Positions 42,593 through 50,811 of a DNA stretch of 64,000 bases are shown here, one piece after another. The notes beneath the pieces are model-generated. The model worked only from the letters and a program-made list of their open reading frames with translations. It was not told the origin of the DNA and made no database searches. The stretch's first letter is position 1, and each line of letters starts with the position of its first letter. Source of the stretch: Rudaea sp. 3F27F6 (GTDB taxonomy: Bacteria; Pseudomonadota; Gammaproteobacteria; Xanthomonadales; Rhodanobacteraceae). The DNA lies in contig NZ_SCNG01000001.1 in NCBI RefSeq assembly GCF_005503555.1, positions 62,001 to 126,000 on the forward strand. The letters run 5' to 3'. The translations under genes and the position numbers were made by a program.

Positions 42593-43855
42593 TTACGCCG
42601 GCTTCCCCGTCCGCCGCAATCCGAACTGAATCAACAACCCAATTACCACGAACAACACCGCCGCACTCAACGCGAGCGACCAGTGAATGCCAATGCGCGC
42701 ACCAGCCAGCCCGACGGTGATGCCGCTGAACATGCGCATGCCCATCGCGAACATGCTGAACACGCCGATCGCACGGCCGCGCATCTCGGCCGGCGCTTCG
42801 AGCTGGACCAGGGTCTGCGCCATCGCGTTGAACGACAGCTCGACGAAACCGGCGACGAAGAGCAGCGCGAGTGCGAGCGGATAGCTCGACGTCAAAGCGA
42901 AGCTACCGAGTGCAACGCACCAGATCATCGCGAGCACGCAGGCCGTGCGCGCACGCGGCTGCAGCAGGCCGCGGCTTTCGAGTACGAAGCCGGCGGTCAG
43001 GGCGCCGGCGGCGTCGGCGCCGAGCAGCATGCTGTAGAAGAAATCCGCTTTACCCTGGCCGAGGTCGTGAGCAAAGCCCGGCATCTGCGCCTGGTAGGCG
43101 TTGCCGATGAACAGCGAAGCGCAGCCCGCGAGCAGCGTCATCGCGAGAATCACGCGATGCTGCGCGATCTCCTGCAGTGCGCGCCAGATGTCGCCGAGGC
43201 TGCGCACAGCCCGCGTCGCGACGGCGGCGCCGGCGGTGCGGAACTTCGGTCCGTACGGCGCGACCGCGAGCCAAAGGATGAAAGGCAGGTAGAGCAGCGC
43301 ATTGGTCAGGATGCCGACATTCGGCCCGAGCCACAGCAGTAGAGCGCCGCCGACGCCGGGGCCCATGAGCATGCCGAGCTGGCGCGCGGTCGCGTTGAGG
43401 CGCACCGCACTCTGCAGATGCTCGCGCCCGACGATGTCGTGCAGCAGCAACTGCGACGGCGGTCCCCAGAGCACGCCGGCCATGCCGTGCACGATCAGCA
43501 GCGCTGCAGCATGCCACACCTGCAGAGTGCCGGTAATGAACAGCACGCCCCATAGGATCGACACACACATAAACAGAGTCATGCCGAGCTGAATCATGCG
43601 CCGCGGATCGAAGCGGTCGGCAAGCGCGCCCGAGTAGACCGAGAACAGCAGGAACGGCAGCCAGTGCGAAATCACCGCGAAGCCGCCGAGAGCCGGCGAG
43701 TTGAAGTGCTCGTGGATCACCCAGTAGCTGATCACGTGTTCGATGTTGTCGGCCATCATCGCCAGGGCCGAGAGGAAGAAATAGGCGCGGAAGCCCGGGT
43801 GCCGCAAGGCGGCGAAAGCGACATGGGAAGTTTGTGCAGAAGCGGGAGCGTTCAT
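42593..43855 (-). CDS. MFS transporter (enterobactin-exporter/TMEM-like fold)
   Basis: 420-residue inner-membrane transporter from the ATG at 43855 (AAGGACATCC upstream). About 12 transmembrane helices can be drawn, for example LPFLLFSVYSGALADRFDPR with the A-x-RFDPRR cytoplasmic loop motif, and HGMAGVLWGPPSQLLLHDIV. It ends with a basic tail. The ALADRFDPRRMI loop after TM2 and the overall layout fit the MFS_3/EntS-like efflux group. The substrate is unknown. It is convergent with cnoX across the repeat element, and divergent from the DUF4442 gene. Confidence 0.85.
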   Translation of the reverse strand: MNAPASAQTSHVAFAALRHPGFRAYFFLSALAMMADNIEHVISYWVIHEHFNSPALGGFAVISHWLPFLLFSVYSGALADRFDPRRMIQLGMTLFMCVSILWGVLFITGTLQVWHAAALLIVHGMAGVLWGPPSQLLLHDIVGREHLQSAVRLNATARQLGMLMGPGVGGALLLWLGPNVGILTNALLYLPFILWLAVAPYGPKFRTAGAAVATRAVRSLGDIWRALQEIAQHRVILAMTLLAGCASLFIGNAYQAQMPGFAHDLGQGKADFFYSMLLGADAAGALTAGFVLESRGLLQPRARTACVLAMIWCVALGSFALTSSYPLALALLFVAGFVELSFNAMAQTLVQLEAPAEMRGRAIGVFSMFAMGMRMFSGITVGLAGARIGIHWSLALSAAVLFVVIGLLIQFGLRRTGKPA

Positions 43856-44133
43856 GGATGTCCTTGAAACCAATCCGGTCAAGCGAAGGCGCCTCGGGCT
43901 TCGCCTTGCGGCGAAGACACAACGAGTCCGGCAATCCGGAGACGGTGGGCGCGTTGGTTGACGTGAACGCTTACGGCAGCCGCGAGAACCGCGATGCGGC
44001 GTGCATGATACCGGCGCGTCGGACGCCGTGGCAAGGCGACCGCGGCGGATAAAATATTTTTCATCCGCCGCGCGCGGTTGAATTCAAACGCGTTAGCGGG
44101 CAAGGTCGAACCGGATCACTCACACCGCCGACG

Positions 44134-44604
44134 ATGAATCTCACCACGCAATCGTTCTCCGCGCGCACCTTGCGCCGCGGGCTCAATATCTGGCCGCCGT
44201 TCCTGTTCGGCGGCATGCGCGTGCTCGAATGGAGCGAAGACTGGCGCCACGTGCGCGTGCGCATGAAGCTCGCCTGGTACAACCGCAACTTCGTCGGCAC
44301 GCAGTTCGGCGGCAATCTGTTCTCGATGACCGATCCGTTCTGGATGATCATGACGATGCAGGCGCTCGGCCGCGACTATATCGTCTGGGACAAGGCCGGC
44401 GCGATCGAATTCGTCGCGCCGGGGCGCGAAACGGTCTACGCCGACTTCGTTCTCGACGAGGCCGTGCTCGACGAAATCCGCGCGGCGACCGCAAACGGCG
44501 AGAAGTACCTGCGTTGGTTCGACACCGAAGTCAAAACCGCCGGTGGCGAAGTGATCGCGCGCGTGCGCAAGCAGATCTACGTGCGGCGCAAGCGCGACAA
44601 ATAG
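44134..44604 (+). CDS. DUF4442 hotdog-fold protein (putative acyl-CoA thioesterase)
   Basis: 156 residues with the DUF4442 pattern: NIWPPFLFGGMRVLEWSEDW, then KLAWYNRNFVGTQFGGNLFS with the N-x-x-GTxFGG helix-start motif, and IEFVAPGRETVYADFVL strands. Proteins of this type have a thioesterase (hotdog) fold and are thought to hydrolyse acyl-CoA, but few are characterised. There is no signal peptide. It lies upstream of DUF502 and an M14 peptidase on the same strand with a 149-bp gap, so it may be a separate transcript. Confidence 0.85.
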   Translation: MNLTTQSFSARTLRRGLNIWPPFLFGGMRVLEWSEDWRHVRVRMKLAWYNRNFVGTQFGGNLFSMTDPFWMIMTMQALGRDYIVWDKAGAIEFVAPGRETVYADFVLDEAVLDEIRAATANGEKYLRWFDTEVKTAGGEVIARVRKQIYVRRKRDK

Positions 44605-44753
44605 CTGCGTCCGCGGCGGCGCTCGTCTTGCACCGCCGCCGCGCAAGCGCTGAACCTCGGGCGAATCACACGCGGCCCGCGCATGCAAGGCCGCCCCCGC
44701 ATCGCTATGATGCACGTCCTCGATTCCGTTCCGTCACTTTCCGATCCGTCGCC

Positions 44754-45407
44754 ATGCCCCGCCTCTACCTGCAACGGTATCTGATTACCGGCCTGCTCAC
44801 CTTCGTTCCGCTGTGGCTGACCTGGATGGTGTTCGCCTTCATCGTCAGCGTGCTCTCGCATGTCGGTGCGCCGGCGGTCACGGCCACGTTTGCGCTGATC
44901 AGCGCGATCTTCCCGGCCGCGGCGGAGTGGCTCGGGCAGGAATGGTTCCGTTCGATCGTCGCCTTCGTCGGCACGATCGTTGCGCTCTATCTGCTCGGCT
45001 TCGCCGTCAGCCGCATGCTCGGCCAGCGCCTGCTCGAAGCGTTCGAGCGCCTGATCGGCCGCATTCCGCTCGTGCAGACGATCTACGGCGGCTCGAAAAA
45101 ACTCATGACGATGCTGCAGAGCAAGCCCGGCAGCACGCAGCGCGTCGTGCTGATCGGTTTTCCGTCGCCGACGCTGAAGACGATCGGTTTCGTCACACGC
45201 ACCTTCGCCGACAGCAATGGCCGCGAGATGGCCGCGGTCTACGTGCCGACGACGCCGAATCCGACTGGCGGCTATCTCGAGGTCGTGCCGGTCGACGAAC
45301 TCATCGCGACCGAGTGGAGCGTCGACCAGGCGATGGCCTTCATCCTATCGGGCGGCGCTGCGGGACCGGACAAGCTGCCCGACATCCCCGCGCCACCGCG
45401 TCCGTAA
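44754..45407 (+). CDS. DUF502 family inner-membrane protein
   Basis: 217 residues. Two transmembrane segments (ITGLLTFVPLWLTWMVFAFI and FRSIVAFVGTIVALYLLGFA) are followed by a soluble domain with the conserved RIPLVQTIYGGSKKLMTML, GFPSPTLKTIGFVT and VYVPTTPNPTGGYLEVVP segments that define DUF502. Function is not established in the family. Its TAA overlaps the ATG of the M14 peptidase gene (TAATG at 45405-45409), so the two are translationally coupled. Confidence 0.9.
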   Translation: MPRLYLQRYLITGLLTFVPLWLTWMVFAFIVSVLSHVGAPAVTATFALISAIFPAAAEWLGQEWFRSIVAFVGTIVALYLLGFAVSRMLGQRLLEAFERLIGRIPLVQTIYGGSKKLMTMLQSKPGSTQRVVLIGFPSPTLKTIGFVTRTFADSNGREMAAVYVPTTPNPTGGYLEVVPVDELIATEWSVDQAMAFILSGGAAGPDKLPDIPAPPRP

Positions 45408-47233
45408 TGCTGCGCCGGCTCGCCTCGATTCTCTGCCTGCTCGCTGTCTGCGCCGCAAGCGCGCATGCCGATGACTGGACCACGCCCGCGGAAACCGCAC
45501 ATTTCAAAACGACGCCGAGCTACGCCGACACGCGCGCCTATCTGCAGAAGCTCGCCGCCGCCGCGCCCGACAAGCTCAAACTGACGCGCTTCGGCGTCTC
45601 GCCGGAAGGCCGCGACCTGATGCTCGTCATCGCCGCGAGTGGCGGCGAGTTCACGCCTGAGGCGGCACGCCGGTCGGGCAAGGAGATCGTCTTCGTCCAG
45701 GCCGGCATCCATGCCGGGGAGATCGAAGGCAAGGACGCGGGACTGATGCTGCTGCGCGATCTGGTCGATGCGAAATCCGCATCGGCGAAGACGTCGCCCG
45801 CCGCCGCGCGGCTCCAGCACGCGCTCGACCATGCGATCCTGCTCTACGCGCCGATCTTCAACGTCGACGGCCACGAGAATTCCAATCCGTATCTGCGCAT
45901 CAACCAGAACGGGCCCGACGAAATGGGCTTCCGCGCGACCGCGCAGAACCTCAATCTCAATCGCGACTACATCAAGGCCGCTGCGCCGGAGATGCAGGCC
46001 TGGCTCGCATTGTGGAACGCGTGGCTGCCGGATTTCCTCGTCGACGTGCACACCACCGACGGCGCCGACTACCGCTACGACCTGACCTGGTACACCGAGG
46101 ATTGGGGACCGCTCGACGCGGGCATCAAGGCCTGGCAGGACACGGCGCTGAAAATGCGCATTTTTCCACAAGTGGAAAAACGCGGGCATCTGGTCTCGCC
46201 GTATCTCGAATTGAAGGACCACCGCGACATCACCAAGGGCATCGAGAATTTTGGCTCGGGCCAGCGCTACTCGACCGGCTATGCCGCCCTGCAGAACCGC
46301 GCCGCGCTGCTGGTCGAAACGCATATGCTCAAGTCGTACGAAGTACGCGTGCGCGCCACCTACGATCTGGTCGCGGCGATCCTCGACGAATTGCGCGCGC
46401 ATCCCGGTGAGCTGCGCCGCGTGGTCGAAGCTGCCGATCGCAATACGATCGCGCGCGCCGCGCAGCCCAACGCATCGCTGCCAATCCTGTTCGACACCGG
46501 CGAACGGCCGACAACGTTCAAACTCAAAGGCTACGCATTCACGCAGACGCCGAGCGAGATCTCGGGCGACGTGTGGACGCAATACGACCCCGGCAACGCC
46601 AAGGACTACGAAATTCCGAACTGGCGCGATCTCGTGGTCAAGCACAGCGTCACGCTGCCTGCGGCGTATCTCGTGCCGGCCGGCTGGCCGCAGGTTATCG
46701 AAAAGCTCAAGCAGCACGGCCTGCAGATCGAACTCACGGCCAAGCCGTTGACCGTCGCCGCCGAGCGCTATCAGCTCGACGCTCCGCAGTGGGCGCCGGC
46801 GCCGTTCGAGGGGCAGTTGATGCTGCGGAAATTCACCGCGTCGACGAACAAGGCCACGCTGACGTTCCCGCCCGGCTCGGCGCTGGTGCGTCTCGACCAG
46901 CGCGCGGCCAACGTCGCGGTCAATCTGCTCGAACCCGAAGCGCCCGATTCGCTGCTGCGCTGGGGCGTCTTCAATGCGATCTTCGAGCAGAAGGAAGGTG
47001 CCGATGCGCGCGTGCTCGAAAAACTTGCGCGCGACATGCTCGCCAAGGATGCGTCGCTCAAGGCCGAATTCGAGACGCGCTTGAAGAACGACCCCGCGTT
47101 CGCCGCCGATGCGCATGCGCGCCTCGACTTTTTCTATCGCCGCTCGCCGTGGTACGCCAAGCAGAATGTCGGCGCCTACCCGGTCGTCAGACTCGACGCG
47201 GCGGCGCTCGAAGCGGCGCGCAACGCGCCTTGA
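45407..47233 (+). CDS. Exported M14-family zinc carboxypeptidase
   Basis: 608 residues with an N-terminal signal peptide (MLRRLASILCLLAVCAASAHA). Zinc ligands are visible as H102-AGE105 in GIHAGEIEGKD and His215 in VDVHTTDGADY, and the catalytic Glu is probably Glu304 in LVETHML. NLNLNRDYIKAAAPEMQAWL between them is typical of the bacterial M14 subgroup that trims peptides or peptidoglycan stems. About 270 residues follow the catalytic domain and are not assigned. It is co-translated with DUF502. Likely periplasmic. Confidence 0.9.
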   Translation: MLRRLASILCLLAVCAASAHADDWTTPAETAHFKTTPSYADTRAYLQKLAAAAPDKLKLTRFGVSPEGRDLMLVIAASGGEFTPEAARRSGKEIVFVQAGIHAGEIEGKDAGLMLLRDLVDAKSASAKTSPAAARLQHALDHAILLYAPIFNVDGHENSNPYLRINQNGPDEMGFRATAQNLNLNRDYIKAAAPEMQAWLALWNAWLPDFLVDVHTTDGADYRYDLTWYTEDWGPLDAGIKAWQDTALKMRIFPQVEKRGHLVSPYLELKDHRDITKGIENFGSGQRYSTGYAALQNRAALLVETHMLKSYEVRVRATYDLVAAILDELRAHPGELRRVVEAADRNTIARAAQPNASLPILFDTGERPTTFKLKGYAFTQTPSEISGDVWTQYDPGNAKDYEIPNWRDLVVKHSVTLPAAYLVPAGWPQVIEKLKQHGLQIELTAKPLTVAAERYQLDAPQWAPAPFEGQLMLRKFTASTNKATLTFPPGSALVRLDQRAANVAVNLLEPEAPDSLLRWGVFNAIFEQKEGADARVLEKLARDMLAKDASLKAEFETRLKNDPAFAADAHARLDFFYRRSPWYAKQNVGAYPVVRLDAAALEAARNAP

Positions 47234-47571
47234 GCGCGCGAACGCGGAGATCGCGCCGGCTTTTTAAAAAAGAATTCGAACGTATGTAGGGCCTTTCGCG
47301 GCACGCGCGGGCCACCATATTGCCGCTCACTGCGACGAAACGGCGGCGTACGCCGTCCAAACTATGCCTTCCGGCACTGGTCACAGGTGTCTCCGGAGGC
47401 GCAAGCTGTTTACAAACGCAACAGTCTCCTTGATGTTATTGCTACGGCCGGTGCCTCACCGGCCTTTTTTTCTGCCGCGCGGCGCTGCCGCCGGCATGAC
47501 TTTCTGCACTGCTGGCGCAGGTCGCAGCGCCCTATCCTGCGAGGTCGCCTTTACCGACTGCAGGAGTTCAT
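47234..47571. other. Intergenic region with a possible small RNA or leader
   Basis: 338 bp between the M14 and M13 peptidase genes. It contains a strong Rho-independent terminator at 47446-47471, more than 200 bp after the M14 stop, which is far for a simple gene end. The 160 bp before it contain small complementary pieces (ggcggcgtacgccg; gtctccggaggc), so a non-coding RNA or a peptidase leader is possible. No protein gene is convincing. Confidence 0.4.
47446..47471 (+). terminator. Rho-independent terminator
   Basis: ggccggtg (47446-47453), three-base loop, caccggcc (47457-47464), then seven Ts (47465-47471). It is a perfect 8-bp GC-rich stem followed by a T-run, oriented for plus-strand transcripts. 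Confidence 0.88.
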
Positions 47572-49617
47572 ATGATCCGTCGTCTGCGCGCACCGCTCGC
47601 CTTCGCCATCGCCGCCGTTCTCGCGGGAGGCGCCCATGCAGCCTCGCCGCAGGCCGGCAGCGCCTTCGATCCGGCTTCGCTCGATGCCAAGTTCAATCCC
47701 TGCGATGATTTCTACGGCTACGTCAACGCCAGGTGGATCGCGGCCAATCCGATCCCGGGCGACCGCACACGCTGGGGCACGTTCGACGAACTGCGCGAAG
47801 CCAGCCTCAAGGCGCAGCACAAGCTGATCGAGGATCCGGCCGCCGCCAAGGCGGCGAAGGGTTCGATCGAGCAGAAACTCGGCGACTTCTACGCAACCGG
47901 CATGGACGAAGCCGCGATCGAGAAAGCCGGCATCGTGCCGCTCCAGGGCGAGCTGAAGAAAATCGCCGCGCTCAAGTCGAGCGACGACCTCGTTCGCTAT
48001 CTGACCGATGCGCATGCGCACGGTCTCGGCGGCTATTTCGGTTTCGGCGCATCGCCCGACTTCAAGAATTCGAGCATGATGATCGCCTACGCGGGCGAAG
48101 ACGGTCTCGGCCTGCCCGAGCGCGCCTATTACCTCGAAGACCGCGCCGACTACGTGAAGATCCGCGGCGAATACGCAGAGCACATCGAAAAGACTTTAAC
48201 TCTCGCCGGCGTCAAGCCCGAAGAGGCGAAGCAGGACGCACAGTGGATCATGGCGCTGGAAACGCGCGACGCGAAGGCGTCGCTGTCGCCGATCGAAGCG
48301 CGCGATCCGAAGAACCAGTATCACTACGTCAGCGTCGCCGACGCGGACAAGGCGACGCCGCATTTCTCGTGGACGAAGTTTCTCGCCGCGCAAGGCCTCT
48401 CCGGCGTGCAGGGTTTCTCGCTTTCGCAGCCGGAATGGTTCGCCGAGTTCGACAAGATGCTGACCGAGGTGCCGATCGCGCAGTGGAAAGCCTATCTGCG
48501 CTTCCACGCGATCGACGAAGCCGCACCGTACCTGAGCCACGCATTCGTCGAAGAACACTTCGACTTCAACCAGCACAAACTGCGTGGGCAGAAAGAGATC
48601 GAGCCGCGCTGGAAACGCACGCTCAATGCGGTCAACGGACACCTCGGCCAGGCCATGGGCCAGCTCTACGTGAAGGAAAATTTCCCGCCCGCAGCGAAGC
48701 AGTCCGCGGAGCAGCTCGTCGGCAATCTGCAGGCCGCGCTGAAAATCCGTATCGAGAAACTCGACTGGATGAGCGCGGAGACGAAGACCAAAGCGCTGGA
48801 GAAATTGTCGACGTTCCGGCCGAAGATCGGCTATCCCGACAAGTGGCGCGACTGGACCGGCCTGACCATCACGCGCGCCGGCTATCTCGACAACGTGCTC
48901 GCCGCGAGCAAGTTCAATCACGACTGGCGCATGGGCCGTATCGGCAAGCCGGTCGACAAGACCGAATGGGGCATGACGCCGCAGACAGTCAACGCGTCGT
49001 ACTCGCCGCTCAAGAACGAGATCACCTTCCCGGCGGCGATCCTGCAGCCGCCCTACTTCGACGCCAAAGCCGACGACGCGCTCAACTACGGCGGCATCGG
49101 CGCGGTGATCGGCCACGAGATCACTCACGGTTTCGACGATAAGGGCAGCCAGTTCGACGCGCAGGGCAACAACAGCAACTGGTGGACCGACGACGATCGC
49201 AAGAAATTCACCGAACGCGCCGACAAGCTCGTCGCCCAGTTCGACGGCTACGTCGCACTGGAAGACATTCACGTCAAGGGCAAACTCACGCTCGGCGAGA
49301 ACATCGCCGACCTGGGCGGCCTCAATGTCGCCTACGACGCGCTGCAGATCGCGCTGGCGAAGAACCCCGACGAGGCCAAGTCGAAGATCGACGGCTTCAC
49401 CCAGGACCAGCGCTTCTTCCTCAACTTCGCGCGCCTATGGCGCACCAACACGCTGTCGGCGACGGCCAAGGTCAATCTCAACACCGATCCGCATGCGCCG
49501 GGCCAGTTCCGCGCGATCGCCGCGCCGTCGAACATGCCCGCGTTCGCGCAGGCGTTCTCGTGCAAAAGCGGCGGTGCGATGGTGCGCGACGGCGACAAGC
49601 AGGTGAAGATCTGGTAG
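47572..49617 (+). CDS. Exported M13-family metallopeptidase (neprilysin/PepO-like)
   Basis: 681 residues. Signal peptide of about 22 residues (AIAAVLAGGAHA). The mature start CDDFYGYVNARW is the M13 entry motif. The zinc site is H515-E-I-T-H519 in GHEITHGFDDKGSQFDAQGN and Glu576 in ENIADLGGL, both standard. PSNMPAFAQAFSCKSGGAMV near the C-terminus completes the family signature, although the usual terminal Cys-x-x-W is here KIW. It cleaves oligopeptides at the amino side of hydrophobic residues in the periplasm. AGGAG lies six bases before the ATG. Confidence 0.95.
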   Translation: MIRRLRAPLAFAIAAVLAGGAHAASPQAGSAFDPASLDAKFNPCDDFYGYVNARWIAANPIPGDRTRWGTFDELREASLKAQHKLIEDPAAAKAAKGSIEQKLGDFYATGMDEAAIEKAGIVPLQGELKKIAALKSSDDLVRYLTDAHAHGLGGYFGFGASPDFKNSSMMIAYAGEDGLGLPERAYYLEDRADYVKIRGEYAEHIEKTLTLAGVKPEEAKQDAQWIMALETRDAKASLSPIEARDPKNQYHYVSVADADKATPHFSWTKFLAAQGLSGVQGFSLSQPEWFAEFDKMLTEVPIAQWKAYLRFHAIDEAAPYLSHAFVEEHFDFNQHKLRGQKEIEPRWKRTLNAVNGHLGQAMGQLYVKENFPPAAKQSAEQLVGNLQAALKIRIEKLDWMSAETKTKALEKLSTFRPKIGYPDKWRDWTGLTITRAGYLDNVLAASKFNHDWRMGRIGKPVDKTEWGMTPQTVNASYSPLKNEITFPAAILQPPYFDAKADDALNYGGIGAVIGHEITHGFDDKGSQFDAQGNNSNWWTDDDRKKFTERADKLVAQFDGYVALEDIHVKGKLTLGENIADLGGLNVAYDALQIALAKNPDEAKSKIDGFTQDQRFFLNFARLWRTNTLSATAKVNLNTDPHAPGQFRAIAAPSNMPAFAQAFSCKSGGAMVRDGDKQVKIW

Positions 49618-49752
49618 CCACGCGCAGCGACCATCCACACACGGAGAGCTTCAGCTACCGGCGCGCCGAACGTGCGCGCCGGCCGATTTATTGAAGAAAT
49701 ACTGCAATGGTTCGAATGCTAACCTCGTCGCACAGTTCGACGAGAAACAGGC

Positions 49753-50664
49753 ATGAATCGCAGATCCCCGCCGTGGGGAGCCATTGAAGCGTTCGTCGTC
49801 GCCAGCCAGTCGGCCAGCTTCAAGGATGCGGCCGCCGAACTGGCGCTGAGTCCGGCCGCGTTCTCGCGGCGCATCCAATCGCTGGAAAACCACATCGGCG
49901 TGCGTCTGTTCGACCGCACCGCGCCGACGCTCGACCTGACCAGCGCCGGTCACACCTACCTCGAACGGCTCAAGCCGGGCTACGACTCGATCCGCGCCGC
50001 GGCGGAATGGATGCTGCCGAATCCGAAACAGCGGCCGATCCGCGTCGGCGTGTCGCAATCCTTCGCGATCAACTGGCTGATCCCGCGCCTGCCGCGCTTC
50101 CAGGCTTCCGCGCCCGATATCCGCCTCGTGCTGCACACCTCGGCGCACAGCGCGGACGTACAGGGCGGCGCCGCCGACGTGCGCATCCTGTTCGGCCACG
50201 GCGAATGGGAAGACGTATCGACACAGAAGCTGTTTGACCTCGAAGCCTGCGTCGTCAGCGCGCCCGTGCTTGCCGACGGCGAGGCGCCGCCGCGCACGCT
50301 GCGCGATCTCGCCGATTGCTGCCTGCTCGATCTGGCCAACCCGCGCGGCAGTTGGGACCGCTGGCTGGCCGCAACGGCACACGACGGCGCCGTCGCGCCG
50401 CGCAAGCGCATCGAGTTCGACAGCCTGCAAGTGATGTACGAGGCCGCCGCGCAAGGCATGGGCGTCGCCCTCGGCGTGGCGCCGTTCGTCGATCAGTTCC
50501 TCGCCGGCGGACGCCTGCGCGTCGCACTCGGTCCGGCCTTGCCGATGCACGGCGCCTACTACGTCACCGCCCTGCCGGAAATGCGCCGGCACCCTGCCGT
50601 GGCGCGATTCTGGAACTGGCTTGCGGGCGAATCGGCGACACCGCCGCGCATCGCCATTCATTGA
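49753..50664 (+). CDS. LysR-family transcriptional regulator
   Basis: 303 residues. N-terminal winged helix (AIEAFVVASQSASFKDAAAE, SPAAFSRRIQSLENHIGVRL, FDRTAPTLDLTSAG) as in LysR/GcvA-type regulators, followed by a periplasmic-binding-protein-like effector domain beginning RPIRVGVSQSFAINWLIPRL. The GcvA-like second half (SWDRWLAA, GMGVALGVAPFVDQFL) suggests that subgroup. It lies 148 bp upstream of, and on the same strand as, the TonB-receptor operon at 50812, which it may control; the effector is unknown. Divergence from its target, usual for LysR genes, is absent. Confidence 0.9.
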   Translation: MNRRSPPWGAIEAFVVASQSASFKDAAAELALSPAAFSRRIQSLENHIGVRLFDRTAPTLDLTSAGHTYLERLKPGYDSIRAAAEWMLPNPKQRPIRVGVSQSFAINWLIPRLPRFQASAPDIRLVLHTSAHSADVQGGAADVRILFGHGEWEDVSTQKLFDLEACVVSAPVLADGEAPPRTLRDLADCCLLDLANPRGSWDRWLAATAHDGAVAPRKRIEFDSLQVMYEAAAQGMGVALGVAPFVDQFLAGGRLRVALGPALPMHGAYYVTALPEMRRHPAVARFWNWLAGESATPPRIAIH

Positions 50665-50811
50665 TTACACGCTGATGACTTTTCTGCGCTTCAACGCTTG
50701 CGTTGCGTGCAATCGCGCTTGTCTGCTTCGCGCTGGCCCGCTTCGCGGCCGACTCCAATAATTTCGCCAACGCGGCGCATCGTGCGCCGCGAACGTTTTC
50801 TCGGAGCCGGT

